Positions 42,858 to 52,311 of a DNA stretch of 64,000 nucleotides are shown piece after piece (within the stretch, counting starts at the first letter, position 1; every line of letters starts with the position of its first letter). A program made the translations under genes and the position numbers. The DNA is from Candidatus Helarchaeota archaeon (lineage in GTDB: Archaea > Asgardarchaeota > Lokiarchaeia > Helarchaeales > HEL-GB-A), in assembly GCA_013375455.1 (NCBI GenBank), contig JABXJT010000023.1:1-64000 (forward strand), written 5' to 3'. The notes beneath the pieces were generated by a model, which made no database searches, was not told where the DNA came from, and was given only the letters and a program-made list of their open reading frames with translations.

Positions 42858-45032
42858 TTATTGGCGATAGAAAGTCCTATTTTCAATACGCCCGCTAATC
42901 ATGCCCTGTTTCATGAGATTGTTCAGAAATTCTTCAACCTCATTTTCGCCGATTCTGATTTTTTGAGCAATTTGTGATAATGGGATTTCGGTTGAAGTTA
43001 GAATGATTTCCGCAACTTCTTCGTTTAATTTTTCTTCCGTAATAAATTCTTCTTGGTCAATCGTGAACCGTCCAATGCCGTCTAAGGCTAGATTCAGAAG
43101 GAATTTTTGGATTTGAGGCTTGCTGACTTCTAATTCCATTTCTGCTTTGTCTAAATTTAATCGTCCTTTGGTTTTTAACAAATTTTGAAGTTTTTTAAGC
43201 ATTTTTTCTTTGGATAAGGTTTTATCCTTTGGAATCTTGGGGATTAAAAAGAGTAATTTGGACCCAACTTTGAAATATTCTTCCACCAAGTCCAAAGCTT
43301 TATCAAAAATAGAGACGTCGCCAGTCCAGGTCTCTAATCCTTGACGATGGTGATCCTCAAATTTTATCGTGAAGTATTTGATGTTAGACATTAATGTCGT
43401 AGATGGACTTTCATTGCAGATGAAAGCCGAGCGGACTAATTCACCCTCGCTCAAAGCAACAACGAATCCTTGGTATCGAATTTCTTCTAAACCCGTTTCT
43501 TTGGCGCTAACCTCTGATCCAAATGAAGAAATTGCTTGTAGAAAGCCACTGACTAAATCAGGATCAAAGCCAAGTTCTGAGCAGGAAAATGAAAATAAGC
43601 ATGCCCCTGATAACTTATGAATAATTAAAATGTGTTGTAAATTTTTTGCAGCCTCAATTTTTTTCGTGATCCAGGCAGGCAGCACTCTCCTTGTTGTTAC
43701 GACTGGTGTTATTTCGGCACGTTTAAAGACGCCATCTGCCAGAGCTCCGGCTAATTTACCCTCTTTAATCAGGGTTTGGAGTAAAATCTCGACATATTTT
43801 AAAGGTAGGAACATTCGAGAAACAAGTTCTTTAAGACTTATTTTTTCATACAATTTTAAAATGCCCAAAATTTCAATCTTCAGGTGTTCTATTGTAGCAA
43901 ATCCGCGATCTTGTGTGTACCATCCATCTACTTGCCCATTATCAACGAATTGTTTAATTTGATTGCGAACTAAATTAGCATGGATCCCTAGCGCCTTTGC
44001 GGTGCGATCTATATAAATTTTCCCTTTTTCTTGAATTATTTCGAGTAGTTTTGTTTGAATTCCTTCTCCAAAAATAATAGTACTAGAATCAGGACTATAG
44101 AAAGCCTTGACTAATCCTCTTTTAATGGTTTCTGAAATGAGTCGTTTGGCTTCCTTTTCATCAGCAGTCCTAAATTTCTTAGATATCTCCTTGATCTTCA
44201 CTGATCCTTGATCTTTGATCAGCTGTGCTAAATTTTGATAAATTAAGTCATCCACAACAAAAGTATGGGCATCAAGAAAGCGTCCCATAATCGATTTAAT
44301 CTTTGTAAGATTAAGTATTAGGAGGCGGACTTGTCGTTCTTCTAATTGCATTTGGTCTGCTAATTCAGTAAGATTAATCTGTTCATTCAAAATTTTGTCA
44401 ATTAGAAATTTCTCGAAATCAGGTCTCAAGCTTATATAGAGTTTTTTAATTGGATCAATCACGTGTTTGAGTTTTCCTTTATCTCGATAAATTTTTAATA
44501 AATTTGGAACTGCTTTAGGATTTAAGTTAAAATTTATGGCGATCTTATTAAACTCAAAAATATCGCCGCGCTCTAATAAATCAATAAAACACCCTGGACA
44601 AAACAAGTATTGATGGTCACTTTTTATTTGTTTTAATTTTGAGTTGCAGGGTCTGAGTTCTCTCCTGAATAAAACTCCTTTATTAACACCCTCATTGATT
44701 AGCTGCGTTTCATCTTCATTTGCTATTAAAGGTGTATTAAATAAACTATTCCATTCACATTTTGTACAATGAAAATAGAGTTGATGTTTATCTGAAGTCT
44801 TTACGATTAAGGGGGATTTACATTTTGGGCATCTAGATTTGTCTATCGTAGAACATTTAAATTCAAAATTGCCCATTTCCACTAAATCCATCTTTGAATA
44901 ATCCGCTTTACAACGTGGGCACGTGAATTGCTCATTACTTGCGGTATGCTCCCAACAATAAGACCTATTACAATCAGTGCACATATAAAATATATTTGGG
45001 TTCCCGCATTCCGCGCAATTATTTTGAGACAT
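42858..45032 (-). CDS. Zinc-finger, multiple winged-helix and longin-like protein
   Basis: A 724-residue, apparently multidomain protein. Residues 6-41 form a B-box-like zinc finger (CAEC, CTDC, HTAS, CPRC), 68-94 a zinc ribbon (CPKC, CTKC), and 146-149 a CPGC. From about 165 to 445 there are four to five repeats of about 60 residues with winged-helix character (LTELADQMQLEERQVRLLI; KIKEISKKFRT; YIDRTAKALGIHANLVRNQI; SLKELVSRMFLPLKYVEILL). Residues 466-590 look like a longin/roadblock domain (ILIIHKLSGACLFSFS...KYFTIKFED). Another one to two winged helices end the protein. The repeat layout is reminiscent of UFL1, the UFM1 ligase. The role is unknown. Confidence 0.7.
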   Translation of the reverse strand: MSQNNCAECGNPNIFYMCTDCNRSYCWEHTASNEQFTCPRCKADYSKMDLVEMGNFEFKCSTIDKSRCPKCKSPLIVKTSDKHQLYFHCTKCEWNSLFNTPLIANEDETQLINEGVNKGVLFRRELRPCNSKLKQIKSDHQYLFCPGCFIDLLERGDIFEFNKIAINFNLNPKAVPNLLKIYRDKGKLKHVIDPIKKLYISLRPDFEKFLIDKILNEQINLTELADQMQLEERQVRLLILNLTKIKSIMGRFLDAHTFVVDDLIYQNLAQLIKDQGSVKIKEISKKFRTADEKEAKRLISETIKRGLVKAFYSPDSSTIIFGEGIQTKLLEIIQEKGKIYIDRTAKALGIHANLVRNQIKQFVDNGQVDGWYTQDRGFATIEHLKIEILGILKLYEKISLKELVSRMFLPLKYVEILLQTLIKEGKLAGALADGVFKRAEITPVVTTRRVLPAWITKKIEAAKNLQHILIIHKLSGACLFSFSCSELGFDPDLVSGFLQAISSFGSEVSAKETGLEEIRYQGFVVALSEGELVRSAFICNESPSTTLMSNIKYFTIKFEDHHRQGLETWTGDVSIFDKALDLVEEYFKVGSKLLFLIPKIPKDKTLSKEKMLKKLQNLLKTKGRLNLDKAEMELEVSKPQIQKFLLNLALDGIGRFTIDQEEFITEEKLNEEVAEIILTSTEIPLSQIAQKIRIGENEVEEFLNNLMKQGMISGRIENRTFYRQ

Positions 45033-45195
45033 GAAAATTTTACTCCATTTTCCGTTTGATAAAAATGTTTTTACTGAATTCTAAATTATCTAATAATACT
45101 AAAAAATAATTCATCATTCCTAAATAACTATAACTTCAATTAGATAATAAATTTCTTTCATTAAATCAAAATAATCCTTTAAAAGTATTGAACAA

Positions 45196-45969
45196 TTATT
45201 TTGGAACTAAGGCGACTGCACGTACCCAACCAGCGCTAGCACTCTTTATTAAAATGGGAAATGCCATAAAAACAAATCCATGACTTGGTAATTTCTCTAA
45301 ATTTGCTAATTTTTCGATATGAAGATATTCTTTATCACGCCCGGTGAAATGAGCTGGCCATAAGGCAGATTTATTCCCTTCCATGGTTTCTTTAAACATG
45401 ACCGTAAAGGGACGATCGAAGCCATAAGCATCAGTTCCAATAATTTTAACGCCTTTATTCAAGAGGAAGAGCGTTGCTTCACGCGTCATACCTGGATGTA
45501 CCCATGGGTAATTTCTAGAGCCCCATAATTTATCACGTCCCGTCCGGATGAGCACTATATCCCACAGTTGAATCTCGTATTGTATTTTCGCAATGGCTTT
45601 TTCTATATCTTCTTTGGAAATTGGAGTACTCTCCTCTTTGTGAGTGAGATCAAGGACGACACCATTCCCGATACACCACTCTAATGGAACTTGGTCAATA
45701 GTTTTCGCTGGTTGCCCCTCAACTTCCGGCCCGAAATGATAAGGAGCATCAAGATGTGTTCCCACATGAGTAATTAGTGTTAATTCTTCTGACGCCAAGC
45801 CAATTCCATCGGGAAAATCTTCCTTTTTTACTCCAGCGGGTTCAGCCATTTTAGTTCCATCTACATGAGAAGAATAATTAATTGTCGCCGGTTTTGGTTC
45901 GGATTTTGCCTTGTGGCTTATAACGACCGACAAATCCAAGATCTTGAATTTATCTCTCTGAAAAAACAT
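45196..45969 (-). CDS. Cyclase-family metal-dependent hydrolase (kynurenine formamidase-like)
   Basis: A 257-residue member of the Cyclase (Pfam) family. The metal-binding signature HVGTHLDAPYHFGP lies around residues 69-82; the later LIRTGRD and IGTDAYGFDRPF segments are also typical. Bacterial relatives include kynurenine formamidase and isatin hydrolase. The long Gly/Glu-rich segment (KKEDFPDGIGLASEE) precedes the metal site. No tryptophan-degradation genes are near, so the amide or lactone substrate is open. It is a solitary gene with a 163-bp gap to its upstream neighbour. Confidence 0.8.
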   Translation of the reverse strand: MFFQRDKFKILDLSVVISHKAKSEPKPATINYSSHVDGTKMAEPAGVKKEDFPDGIGLASEELTLITHVGTHLDAPYHFGPEVEGQPAKTIDQVPLEWCIGNGVVLDLTHKEESTPISKEDIEKAIAKIQYEIQLWDIVLIRTGRDKLWGSRNYPWVHPGMTREATLFLLNKGVKIIGTDAYGFDRPFTVMFKETMEGNKSALWPAHFTGRDKEYLHIEKLANLEKLPSHGFVFMAFPILIKSASAGWVRAVALVPK

Positions 45970-46076
45970 TCTATCGTCTCCCTTATTTATTATGAATTAA
46001 TATACTATTAGAGCAAGTGATTATTTCTAATTTATGATCAAAAAGGGGAGATTATAAGAAAATCACTTGGAACGAA

Positions 46077-46409
46077 TCATGGAGGCGCATTGGCAATAAC
46101 TATAGAATTGAGAGAATAAATCAGTAGTGCAAGAAATATTCCAGCAATAACCATTAGAACGTACGCAGCGATTCTTCGTGGTAAACTATGATTAAGATAT
46201 AGTGCAATTGTGACCAAGCCACCAAAAATAATGATTGAAATATAGCCCCACCCCGTAAGTGTGTATCGAGAACCGTTCCAATCTGTATATAATTGGCTCC
46301 AATTGTAGTATTGCTCTATGTTATGCGCAAAAATGCCTATCATAATTAATAACGTTATTAGTGAGACACCTAATACTATAACTAAAAAATTGCGTAAGTC
46401 TTTCATCAA
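46077..46409 (-). CDS. Small three-span membrane protein
   Basis: A 110-residue protein with predicted membrane helices at about 7-28, 52-73 and 79-105. It is a diverged relative of the gene upstream (46406-46735) with which it shares a 4-bp overlap, same size and the same helix order. No cysteine pair, no metal motif. Function unknown; presumably the two form one complex. Confidence 0.7.
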   Translation of the reverse strand: MMKDLRNFLVIVLGVSLITLLIMIGIFAHNIEQYYNWSQLYTDWNGSRYTLTGWGYISIIIFGGLVTIALYLNHSLPRRIAAYVLMVIAGIFLALLIYSLNSIVIANAPP

Positions 46410-46735
46410 TCTACCACCGCAAGACTGATTCCATAAATTACTAATTCCAGACAGATGCCAGAAATTACAGCTAGCACGTACGGTACATATTTTAGTGGTC
46501 GAAAATGTGAGAAAACGACGCTAAGTGCAAATGTAATCACAAAAATCAAAAAGATAATCCAGCCAAGTGATGTAAGATAGAAATTAGGAGGGTCTAAAGT
46601 CCAAAATGATCCTGTATAGTTATCTAAGAGTGTATAACTCGTTGAAAATATGCCCATCATTACAAGGAATGCTATAAAAAACGTACTTAAAAAAACAAGC
46701 ATCAAATTGCGCATTTGCATCAAAAATTGATTCAT
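46406..46735 (-). CDS. Small three-span membrane protein (paralogue of the next gene)
   Basis: A 109-residue protein with predicted spans at about 8-30, 54-76 and 81-106. The 23-residue loop between spans 1 and 2 is polar and aromatic (DNYTGSFWTLDPP). Its stop and the next gene's start overlap by 4 bp, so they are probably translated together. I know no family for it. Confidence 0.7.
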   Translation of the reverse strand: MNQFLMQMRNLMLVFLSTFFIAFLVMMGIFSTSYTLLDNYTGSFWTLDPPNFYLTSLGWIIFLIFVITFALSVVFSHFRPLKYVPYVLAVISGICLELVIYGISLAVVD

Positions 46736-46907
46736 AACATAGTATTTGGTAAGAATAAATATAAAAAGCTAGAGTAAATAAGTCTGTTCGATAACTCGAA
46801 TTAAACATATGGCATATAAAAAGGAATTAAGATCAAATCTACATTAAAATTCGTTTTCAGTAAAAGTATTCGTTATTTAACAGTTATAATGAAATGAAGT
46901 GAAAAGA

Positions 46908-47912
46908 ATGAAGCTCATTCAATTTAAAATCAGAAATCCTTCTGGTGCAAATGTGAGAAATGGACTTTTGATTGGGAAGAAAATTTTAGATTTAAATTTT
47001 GCATATGTCACTTATTTAACCCAAGAGTCGAAAGAGACGAAACCTTATGAGATTGCAAATGTGCGAATTTCTAATAATATGTTATCATTTTTAGATGGGG
47101 GAGAATTAGCAATTGATGCAGCTCGTGAAACTGAAAAATATTTTTCTAATAGTATTAAAAATAAAGAAAAGATTTTTGGTCCTAAAGGGGAACAGTTAAT
47201 TTATAGCCAAGAGGAGGTTACAATAATAGAACCGCTCACATATCCTCGCTATCTAGTCGATTTTATGACTTTCGAAACTCATTATAAACAAAGTCTTGCT
47301 CAATTAACGGATTACGGATTATGGAAGAAGTATCCAATTGGCTATAAAAAAAATCCAAGTTCAATCATAGGACCAACAGATCCCATTATTTTTCCATCAG
47401 TAATAACTAAATGGTTAGATTTTGAAGTAGAATTTGGAGTGGTGATTGGAAAACGGGGAAAAGATATAAATGAGGGAGAAGCAGGTGAGTATATTGCGGG
47501 ATTTACTGTTTTAAATGATATTTCAGCTCGTGATATCGAAATTCCTGAAGTGCTCCTCCGATTGGGTCCATTTAAAAGTAAAGATTTTGATACAGCAGGA
47601 CCTTTAGGACCCTGTATCGTAACAACTGATGAGATAGGAGACCCTCATAACTTAAAGATGGAGCTTCGAGTTAATGGAGAAATTAAGCAGCAAGGAAATA
47701 CGAAAGATATGAAGTGGACGGTCTATCAATTAGTTGAATATACCTCAAGAGATCAAACTTTACTCCCTGGAACTCTTTTATGTTCGGGAAATCCTGGAAG
47801 ATTAACAACCAAATCCATTTCGCGTAAAGAACGGTTAAAAGTTGGCGATGTATTAGAAGCAGAAATCGAGAAAATAGGAATCTTACATAATGAAATAATT
47901 GCTAAAAAATAA
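46908..47912 (+). CDS. Fumarylacetoacetate hydrolase family protein
   Basis: I start at ATG 46908 (MKLIQFKI), three codons after a GTG at 46899. The 334-residue protein has the FAH fold: KWLDFEVEFGVVIGKRGKDI with the metal Glu pair, AGFTVLNDISARDIE with the metal Asp, SKDFDTAGPLGP and GTLLCSGNPGR. FAH-family enzymes hydrate or hydrolyse beta-diketo acids; archaeal members include 2-keto-3-deoxy-sugar-acid and oxaloacetate type enzymes. With the enolase-superfamily and GH2 genes upstream it may complete sugar-acid breakdown. It is 18 bp from the sugar-isomerase-like gene. Confidence 0.83.
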   Translation: MKLIQFKIRNPSGANVRNGLLIGKKILDLNFAYVTYLTQESKETKPYEIANVRISNNMLSFLDGGELAIDAARETEKYFSNSIKNKEKIFGPKGEQLIYSQEEVTIIEPLTYPRYLVDFMTFETHYKQSLAQLTDYGLWKKYPIGYKKNPSSIIGPTDPIIFPSVITKWLDFEVEFGVVIGKRGKDINEGEAGEYIAGFTVLNDISARDIEIPEVLLRLGPFKSKDFDTAGPLGPCIVTTDEIGDPHNLKMELRVNGEIKQQGNTKDMKWTVYQLVEYTSRDQTLLPGTLLCSGNPGRLTTKSISRKERLKVGDVLEAEIEKIGILHNEIIAKK

Positions 47913-47930
47913 TATATATTGTGAAAGTAT

Positions 47931-48719
47931 ATGAAAAAAAGAATTCTTCTTGGCTTAGACAGAGGAGTTTGGAAGTTTAATCTCGAAAATATATGTCAAA
48001 AATGTGTTGAATTACAATTAGATGGCTTAGAAATTCAGCCAGAACATCCAGAGATATTTAAGAATTTTCCTGATAATGGAGGCTTAAAGAAAGTTCTCAC
48101 TGACTATGATCTCAAATATAATTCGATTCACGCTCCAATAAAGGATATAAATATTTCCAGTTACAATCCTAGAATTCGGGAAATTTCGTTATCTGAGTTG
48201 AAAAGAACTATTAAATTTGCTGAAGGCCTTTCGGATGATGTTTTATACGTGGTCATTCATGGGGGGCAAAATTCATTCCGATCGGCATCCACTTTTGAAA
48301 AGGCATTCTTACCAAAAGCAATTAATTTTACAATCGAGGCTTGTAAGGAACTGATGAAGGATTGTGAAGAATATGGGTTAAAACTCTCGATTGAAAACAT
48401 GACATATTCGCCCTGGCGTTTGAGCTCTAAAATTAAATACCTAGATCAGATTTTTGAGCAAGTACCAGAATTAAAATTCACCTTCGACTTTCATCATGGA
48501 GTGTTCGGATCTGAGAGATATACCTTTCGAATTCTAAAAAAATACTTAGATCGGCTGATCAGTGTTCATATAGGTAATTTGTTTGAAATAAAAAAAATAA
48601 ATACACTCATTAAACGTCCAAACCCTCATATTATTATTGAGCCCCATCATTTACGTAGAAGTCGAGGCATTTTTGAGCAACTTCAAATTTTAGTAAAGCA
48701 AATTCAGGGACTTTATTGA
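47931..48719 (+). CDS. Sugar phosphate isomerase/epimerase-like TIM barrel
   Basis: A 262-residue protein of the AP-endonuclease-2/xylose-isomerase-like family. Segments are GLEIQPEHPEIF, SIHAPIKDI (metal His), VIHGGQNSF (His), LSIENMTYSP (Glu), FTFDFHHGVF (Asp, His), VHIGNLF and IIEPHHL (Glu). The metal-site positions are therefore intact. It is likely to isomerise or epimerise a keto- or aldo-sugar or its acid. It follows the FAH-family gene by 18 bp on the same strand. Confidence 0.78.
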   Translation: MKKRILLGLDRGVWKFNLENICQKCVELQLDGLEIQPEHPEIFKNFPDNGGLKKVLTDYDLKYNSIHAPIKDINISSYNPRIREISLSELKRTIKFAEGLSDDVLYVVIHGGQNSFRSASTFEKAFLPKAINFTIEACKELMKDCEEYGLKLSIENMTYSPWRLSSKIKYLDQIFEQVPELKFTFDFHHGVFGSERYTFRILKKYLDRLISVHIGNLFEIKKINTLIKRPNPHIIIEPHHLRRSRGIFEQLQILVKQIQGLY

Positions 48720-48755
48720 AATTTGAATTAAATAAATTCCTAGAAAAGTAAAATT

Positions 48756-49778
48756 TTATAATGTTTTTATCTCACGAATAGTTTCCTTCAAAAATTGAAC
48801 GAGATTTTCTCGGGGAATGGATGCTCCACAAGCGAATCTATGACCGCCTCCAAATCCATTATATTTTTTGGAAATGGAGGAAATAAGGGTATTTATTGGG
48901 ATTTTTGATCGAAAACTAATACGAGTTTTGTCACTTTTTGGTTTCTTTTTTCGTCGAAATATGAAATCTAGAAAATTTTGAAAGAAATTATAAAACCGAT
49001 TCCGGAAAGCAGGCGGTCCATCGCCTATAGCTATTGCAAAATTGATACCGTCTTGATCTATCAAGTAACTTGCGGCAAAGCCAATATATTTTCGAAAAAT
49101 ATGAACGATACTGATCGAACCGACGGATTCTTGGAGATTATTGATTCTGGCTTTCAATTTTTCTATCCAAAATCGTTTCTTTGTAGCACGATAGTAGAGC
49201 TTTTTAGCAAAACCAACTCCATCTTTATCCTTTTCTTCAAATACGCTATAAAGAAATTCACGCCCATTGGTAATTCCAGCAAGAAGGCAGGCGTAGACAT
49301 CAAAGATTTCTTCACGTCTGAACGAATTAATTATTTTTTGAACAAAAGGAGTGATTAATCTATCGCCAATAGCACCGATGCATAATAAAAACTCAGCCTT
49401 TCTTTTTTCCTTAATCTCATCTATGAAACTATGAAACAGTAATTCGCTACAACTCATCGAACTATCGCGTATTACTTGAATGCCTTCCGATTTCAACTTC
49501 TCATCAAACGCTTCAGCAAGTTGATGATGATCGAAAAGGGTAATATCAAAACCTTTATTGCGCAATTTAACTAAATTTTGGATGAATGTGTCAGTATCAT
49601 CAGCGTTAAGATCAAGAAGATATAACTTTTGAGGAGGATCTATGTTATAGATTCGTTTTAAGAGAATATTCACATATCTTACAGTGGAATATCGTAGATC
49701 ATCTAAATTTTCTTTATTACTTAAAAGAAAAATTCCTGCCGACGCGAATCCATCCGCATCATTATGACATATAATCAA
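48756..49778 (-). CDS. DHH/DHHA1 family phosphoesterase
   Basis: A 340-residue DHH-superfamily phosphodiesterase. The N-terminal motif HNDADGFASAG (residues 5-15), DLNADD (second Asp), FDHHQLAEAF (DHH) and the late DHHA1 motif GGGHRFACGASI (about residues 307-318) are present. Such enzymes cut short RNA, nanoRNA or cyclic dinucleotides. A TTG at 49778, with GAGGA ten bases before it, is the best start. It is convergent with the isomerase gene and 21 bp downstream of the small gene at 49799. Confidence 0.85.
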   Translation of the reverse strand: MIICHNDADGFASAGIFLLSNKENLDDLRYSTVRYVNILLKRIYNIDPPQKLYLLDLNADDTDTFIQNLVKLRNKGFDITLFDHHQLAEAFDEKLKSEGIQVIRDSSMSCSELLFHSFIDEIKEKRKAEFLLCIGAIGDRLITPFVQKIINSFRREEIFDVYACLLAGITNGREFLYSVFEEKDKDGVGFAKKLYYRATKKRFWIEKLKARINNLQESVGSISIVHIFRKYIGFAASYLIDQDGINFAIAIGDGPPAFRNRFYNFFQNFLDFIFRRKKKPKSDKTRISFRSKIPINTLISSISKKYNGFGGGHRFACGASIPRENLVQFLKETIREIKTL

Positions 49779-49798
49779 ATAGGGTCTATCCTCAATAA

Positions 49799-50176
49799 TT
49801 ATTTTAATCTAAAAATGGTTAGAAGTTGTTTTTCAATTATATTTACCATAGCTTTATTTTCGCCCTCAATTTTGGCTTCTACCCAGCGTGAGGTTCCCTC
49901 ACTGAAAATACACGTAATTTCTAGGTTTGAATTGCTAATTGATCCCTTAATTTTAATGCTTTCGAGGGGGGTGTGTTTACAGCGAATCATTTTATTTGGT
50001 GGAGAATTAAAGTCGGTGTAACGTATTGTAAAAGGGCCATTATGTTTCTTTCGCGGTCTACAATTTATTTCAACCTGTACCGAATTCCAATTAAAGGATG
50101 CAAAAGTCTTGAGGAATTTTACTGATTTGATTCTCCGTGTATTTGATGACGGAAGTGCAATGATTGACTCAAACAT
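49799..50176 (-). CDS. Unrecognised protein, 125 residues
   Basis: A small basic protein predicted to be mostly beta strand with a C-terminal helix (EGENKAMVNIIEKQLLTIF). A CxPRKKHNGPF segment and a CKHTPLESIKI segment are visible but do not form a known metal site. It sits 21 bp upstream of the DHH phosphoesterase on the same strand and is probably co-transcribed with it. I do not recognise a family. Confidence 0.5.
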   Translation of the reverse strand: MFESIIALPSSNTRRIKSVKFLKTFASFNWNSVQVEINCRPRKKHNGPFTIRYTDFNSPPNKMIRCKHTPLESIKIKGSISNSNLEITCIFSEGTSRWVEAKIEGENKAMVNIIEKQLLTIFRLK

Positions 50177-50357
50177 CGAGTTTCCTCTTTTAAAAGGTGT
50201 CTTAAAAATGGATTTAGGCTAAACGTTCCTTTAACTACTGCTTGAATAATAAAACTTTTAAAAATTTAAAAAGTTTCTTCATAATGATTGTTTAAATTTT
50301 TGATTTAGGATTTGAGAAAAAAAAGAAAAGGTATAATAAAAAATTGATGAAATTGGT

Positions 50358-50846
50358 TTATTTCAACTTGAATATTAATCGACAGCGATCTATTTCTTGT
50401 GGGCCGCCTCTTTTTCCTTCAATTGTCTCTTTGTATTCTTCATATTCGCCCACTACGGGGGCGCCTACTTTAATTGGTTTCCCACCAATTAAAGGATCTT
50501 GATTTTCGTCGTAGGTGATGTCGCCATCCATTAGTTGGGCAGAAATCATGGCTCCAATTTCCAGTTCAACTATTGCCACACAATATGGTTTTTTCATGGT
50601 ATATCCTTTATTCACGAAATGTGTTGTACCTACTCCAATACAAGTGAAGCTAGCGATTTTACCCTCTGGTTTAACCTCAACTAGTTCTAATTCAGGATTT
50701 TGGCATGCTGTGCAGATAACTTTGGCTGGTACTTGTATATCTCCGCATTTTTGGCATTTAGACCCGTAAAGTACCTTGTTGTCGATGCCATCCAAAAAAT
50801 CTTTTGTATAGACCTTCAAGTTCGTTATTTTAACCATTTTTTCCAC
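50358..50846 (-). CDS. DUF35 zinc-ribbon/OB-fold partner of thiolase
   Basis: A 162-residue DUF35 protein: an N-terminal rubredoxin-like zinc finger (CQKCGD and CTAC, residues 34-50) and an OB fold (KIASFTCIGVG...VAIVELEIGAMISAQL). In archaea this protein bridges acetoacetyl-CoA thiolase and HMG-CoA synthase so that acetoacetyl-CoA is channelled into mevalonate synthesis. The start Met4 (MVKITNLK) is also good. It follows the thiolase by 2 bp, but HMG-CoA synthase is not next to them here. Confidence 0.85.
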   Translation of the reverse strand: MEKMVKITNLKVYTKDFLDGIDNKVLYGSKCQKCGDIQVPAKVICTACQNPELELVEVKPEGKIASFTCIGVGTTHFVNKGYTMKKPYCVAIVELEIGAMISAQLMDGDITYDENQDPLIGGKPIKVGAPVVGEYEEYKETIEGKRGGPQEIDRCRLIFKLK

Positions 50847-50848
50847 CT

Positions 50849-52108
50849 CTATTTCTTATAAACATGCACGACGCATGAACCGCCTGATCCTCCAACATTG
50901 TGTGTTAATGCGCATTCAACATCGAATTTAACCTGGCGTTCTCCTTCAGCTTGTCCGCGCATTTGTTTGAAAATTTCAACAGCTTGCGCCACACCTGTCG
51001 CGCCCACGGGATGTCCTTTTGATTTAAGACCGCCACTTGTGTTTAGGGGTTTTGGACCATCCAAAGCTGTCTCACCGTCTCTAACTGCTTGATTTACGTC
51101 TTCTGGTTTCCAGAAGTCGAGGTCGGCCATTGCAACCATCTCAGCGATGGTGAAACAATCATGAACTTCCGCAATTTGAATATCTTTCGGTTTAACACCG
51201 GCCATTTTATATGCCATTTGTGCTGCAGATTTAGCAGATCTTAAGGAAGTTAAACTTGGTCTATCATGAATTGCAAAGGTCTCCGAACCTTGACCCGTTC
51301 CTGCAATGTATATTGGTGTATCTGAATATTTCTTAGCAATTTCTTTTGTAGTAAGCACTAAACAAGCTGCACCATCAGTAACTAAAGAGCAATCAAATAA
51401 TCGCATTGGGTATGCTATGTAAGGATTAGCTGATAAATCTTTTAAGAAATCCATTTCATCCTTCCATGTTGGCTTAGGTTTTCCTCTTTTCTCGGCTTTT
51501 ACGATTTTACCCTTCATAATGTCTGCAACACTTTTATTCATTTGTGCGAAGGGATTGAATGCCCCGTTATTATGGTTTTTAATACCTACTCGCATAAAGT
51601 CTTCCTTAGTGGTACCGTATTTCGCCATTTGAGCCGTACCCATCATGGCATAAAGACCAGGGAAGGTTACTCCTGCAAAAAATTCAAATATGCGGTCGGC
51701 TGCAGAAGCCAATGTGTCCGTTACGCCAGCGGTTGGCAAATCTGTCATTTTTTCGACGCCACCAACCAATATAATGTCGTACATCCCAGATGCTATACCC
51801 AGAACACCTTCTCTTAGGGCGATTCCGCTACTTGCACAGGCATTCTCAGTCCTTAAAGCTGGTTTCGGGACAATCCCTGCCAATTCAGCACACATGGGTG
51901 CTAGATGTCCCTGACTTTCGAATAAATCACTGCTATAATTGCCTAGATATAAAGCTTCGATACTCTTTATATCGAAATTTTTATCGATAGTTTGAAGACA
52001 GTTGATAAAAGCTTCACCAAATAAATCACGACTATTTTTACCAGGAAATGCTCCAAATTTGGACATCCCGGCTCCAACTATCGCAACATCTCTTGCTAAT
52101 TTGCCCAT
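50849..52108 (-). CDS. Thiolase (acetyl-CoA C-acetyltransferase / SCP-x-like)
   Basis: A 419-residue thiolase-fold enzyme. The nucleophile is Cys91 in ENACASSG; the second acidic cluster is GGVEKMTD, the catalytic His is in VHDCFTIAEM (GHD/NxxG region) and GHPVGATGVAQ, and the end HNVGGSGGSCVVHVYKK is typical of archaeal acetoacetyl-CoA thiolases. The second catalytic Cys of condensing thiolases is replaced by the GGSGGSC end, as in archaeal enzymes that work with DUF35. It probably forms acetoacetyl-CoA for isoprenoid lipid synthesis. Confidence 0.87.
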   Translation of the reverse strand: MGKLARDVAIVGAGMSKFGAFPGKNSRDLFGEAFINCLQTIDKNFDIKSIEALYLGNYSSDLFESQGHLAPMCAELAGIVPKPALRTENACASSGIALREGVLGIASGMYDIILVGGVEKMTDLPTAGVTDTLASAADRIFEFFAGVTFPGLYAMMGTAQMAKYGTTKEDFMRVGIKNHNNGAFNPFAQMNKSVADIMKGKIVKAEKRGKPKPTWKDEMDFLKDLSANPYIAYPMRLFDCSLVTDGAACLVLTTKEIAKKYSDTPIYIAGTGQGSETFAIHDRPSLTSLRSAKSAAQMAYKMAGVKPKDIQIAEVHDCFTIAEMVAMADLDFWKPEDVNQAVRDGETALDGPKPLNTSGGLKSKGHPVGATGVAQAVEIFKQMRGQAEGERQVKFDVECALTHNVGGSGGSCVVHVYKK

Positions 52109-52311
52109 TTATAACATCTCTTCATTTTCATTATAAAATAACGCCTTCCATTTCTAAAACTTAATTTAGATATTGTTGTTTATTGTTCTGAAATGCAAGG
52201 CTATTTTAATTCTGTGTTTAAGTAAAATAATATATTAATAATTCTTTTTATTGACAAAAGTTATGATCATTTAGAAGAGTTGAAATCACTTAATTTTTTT
52301 CGAATGGATGG

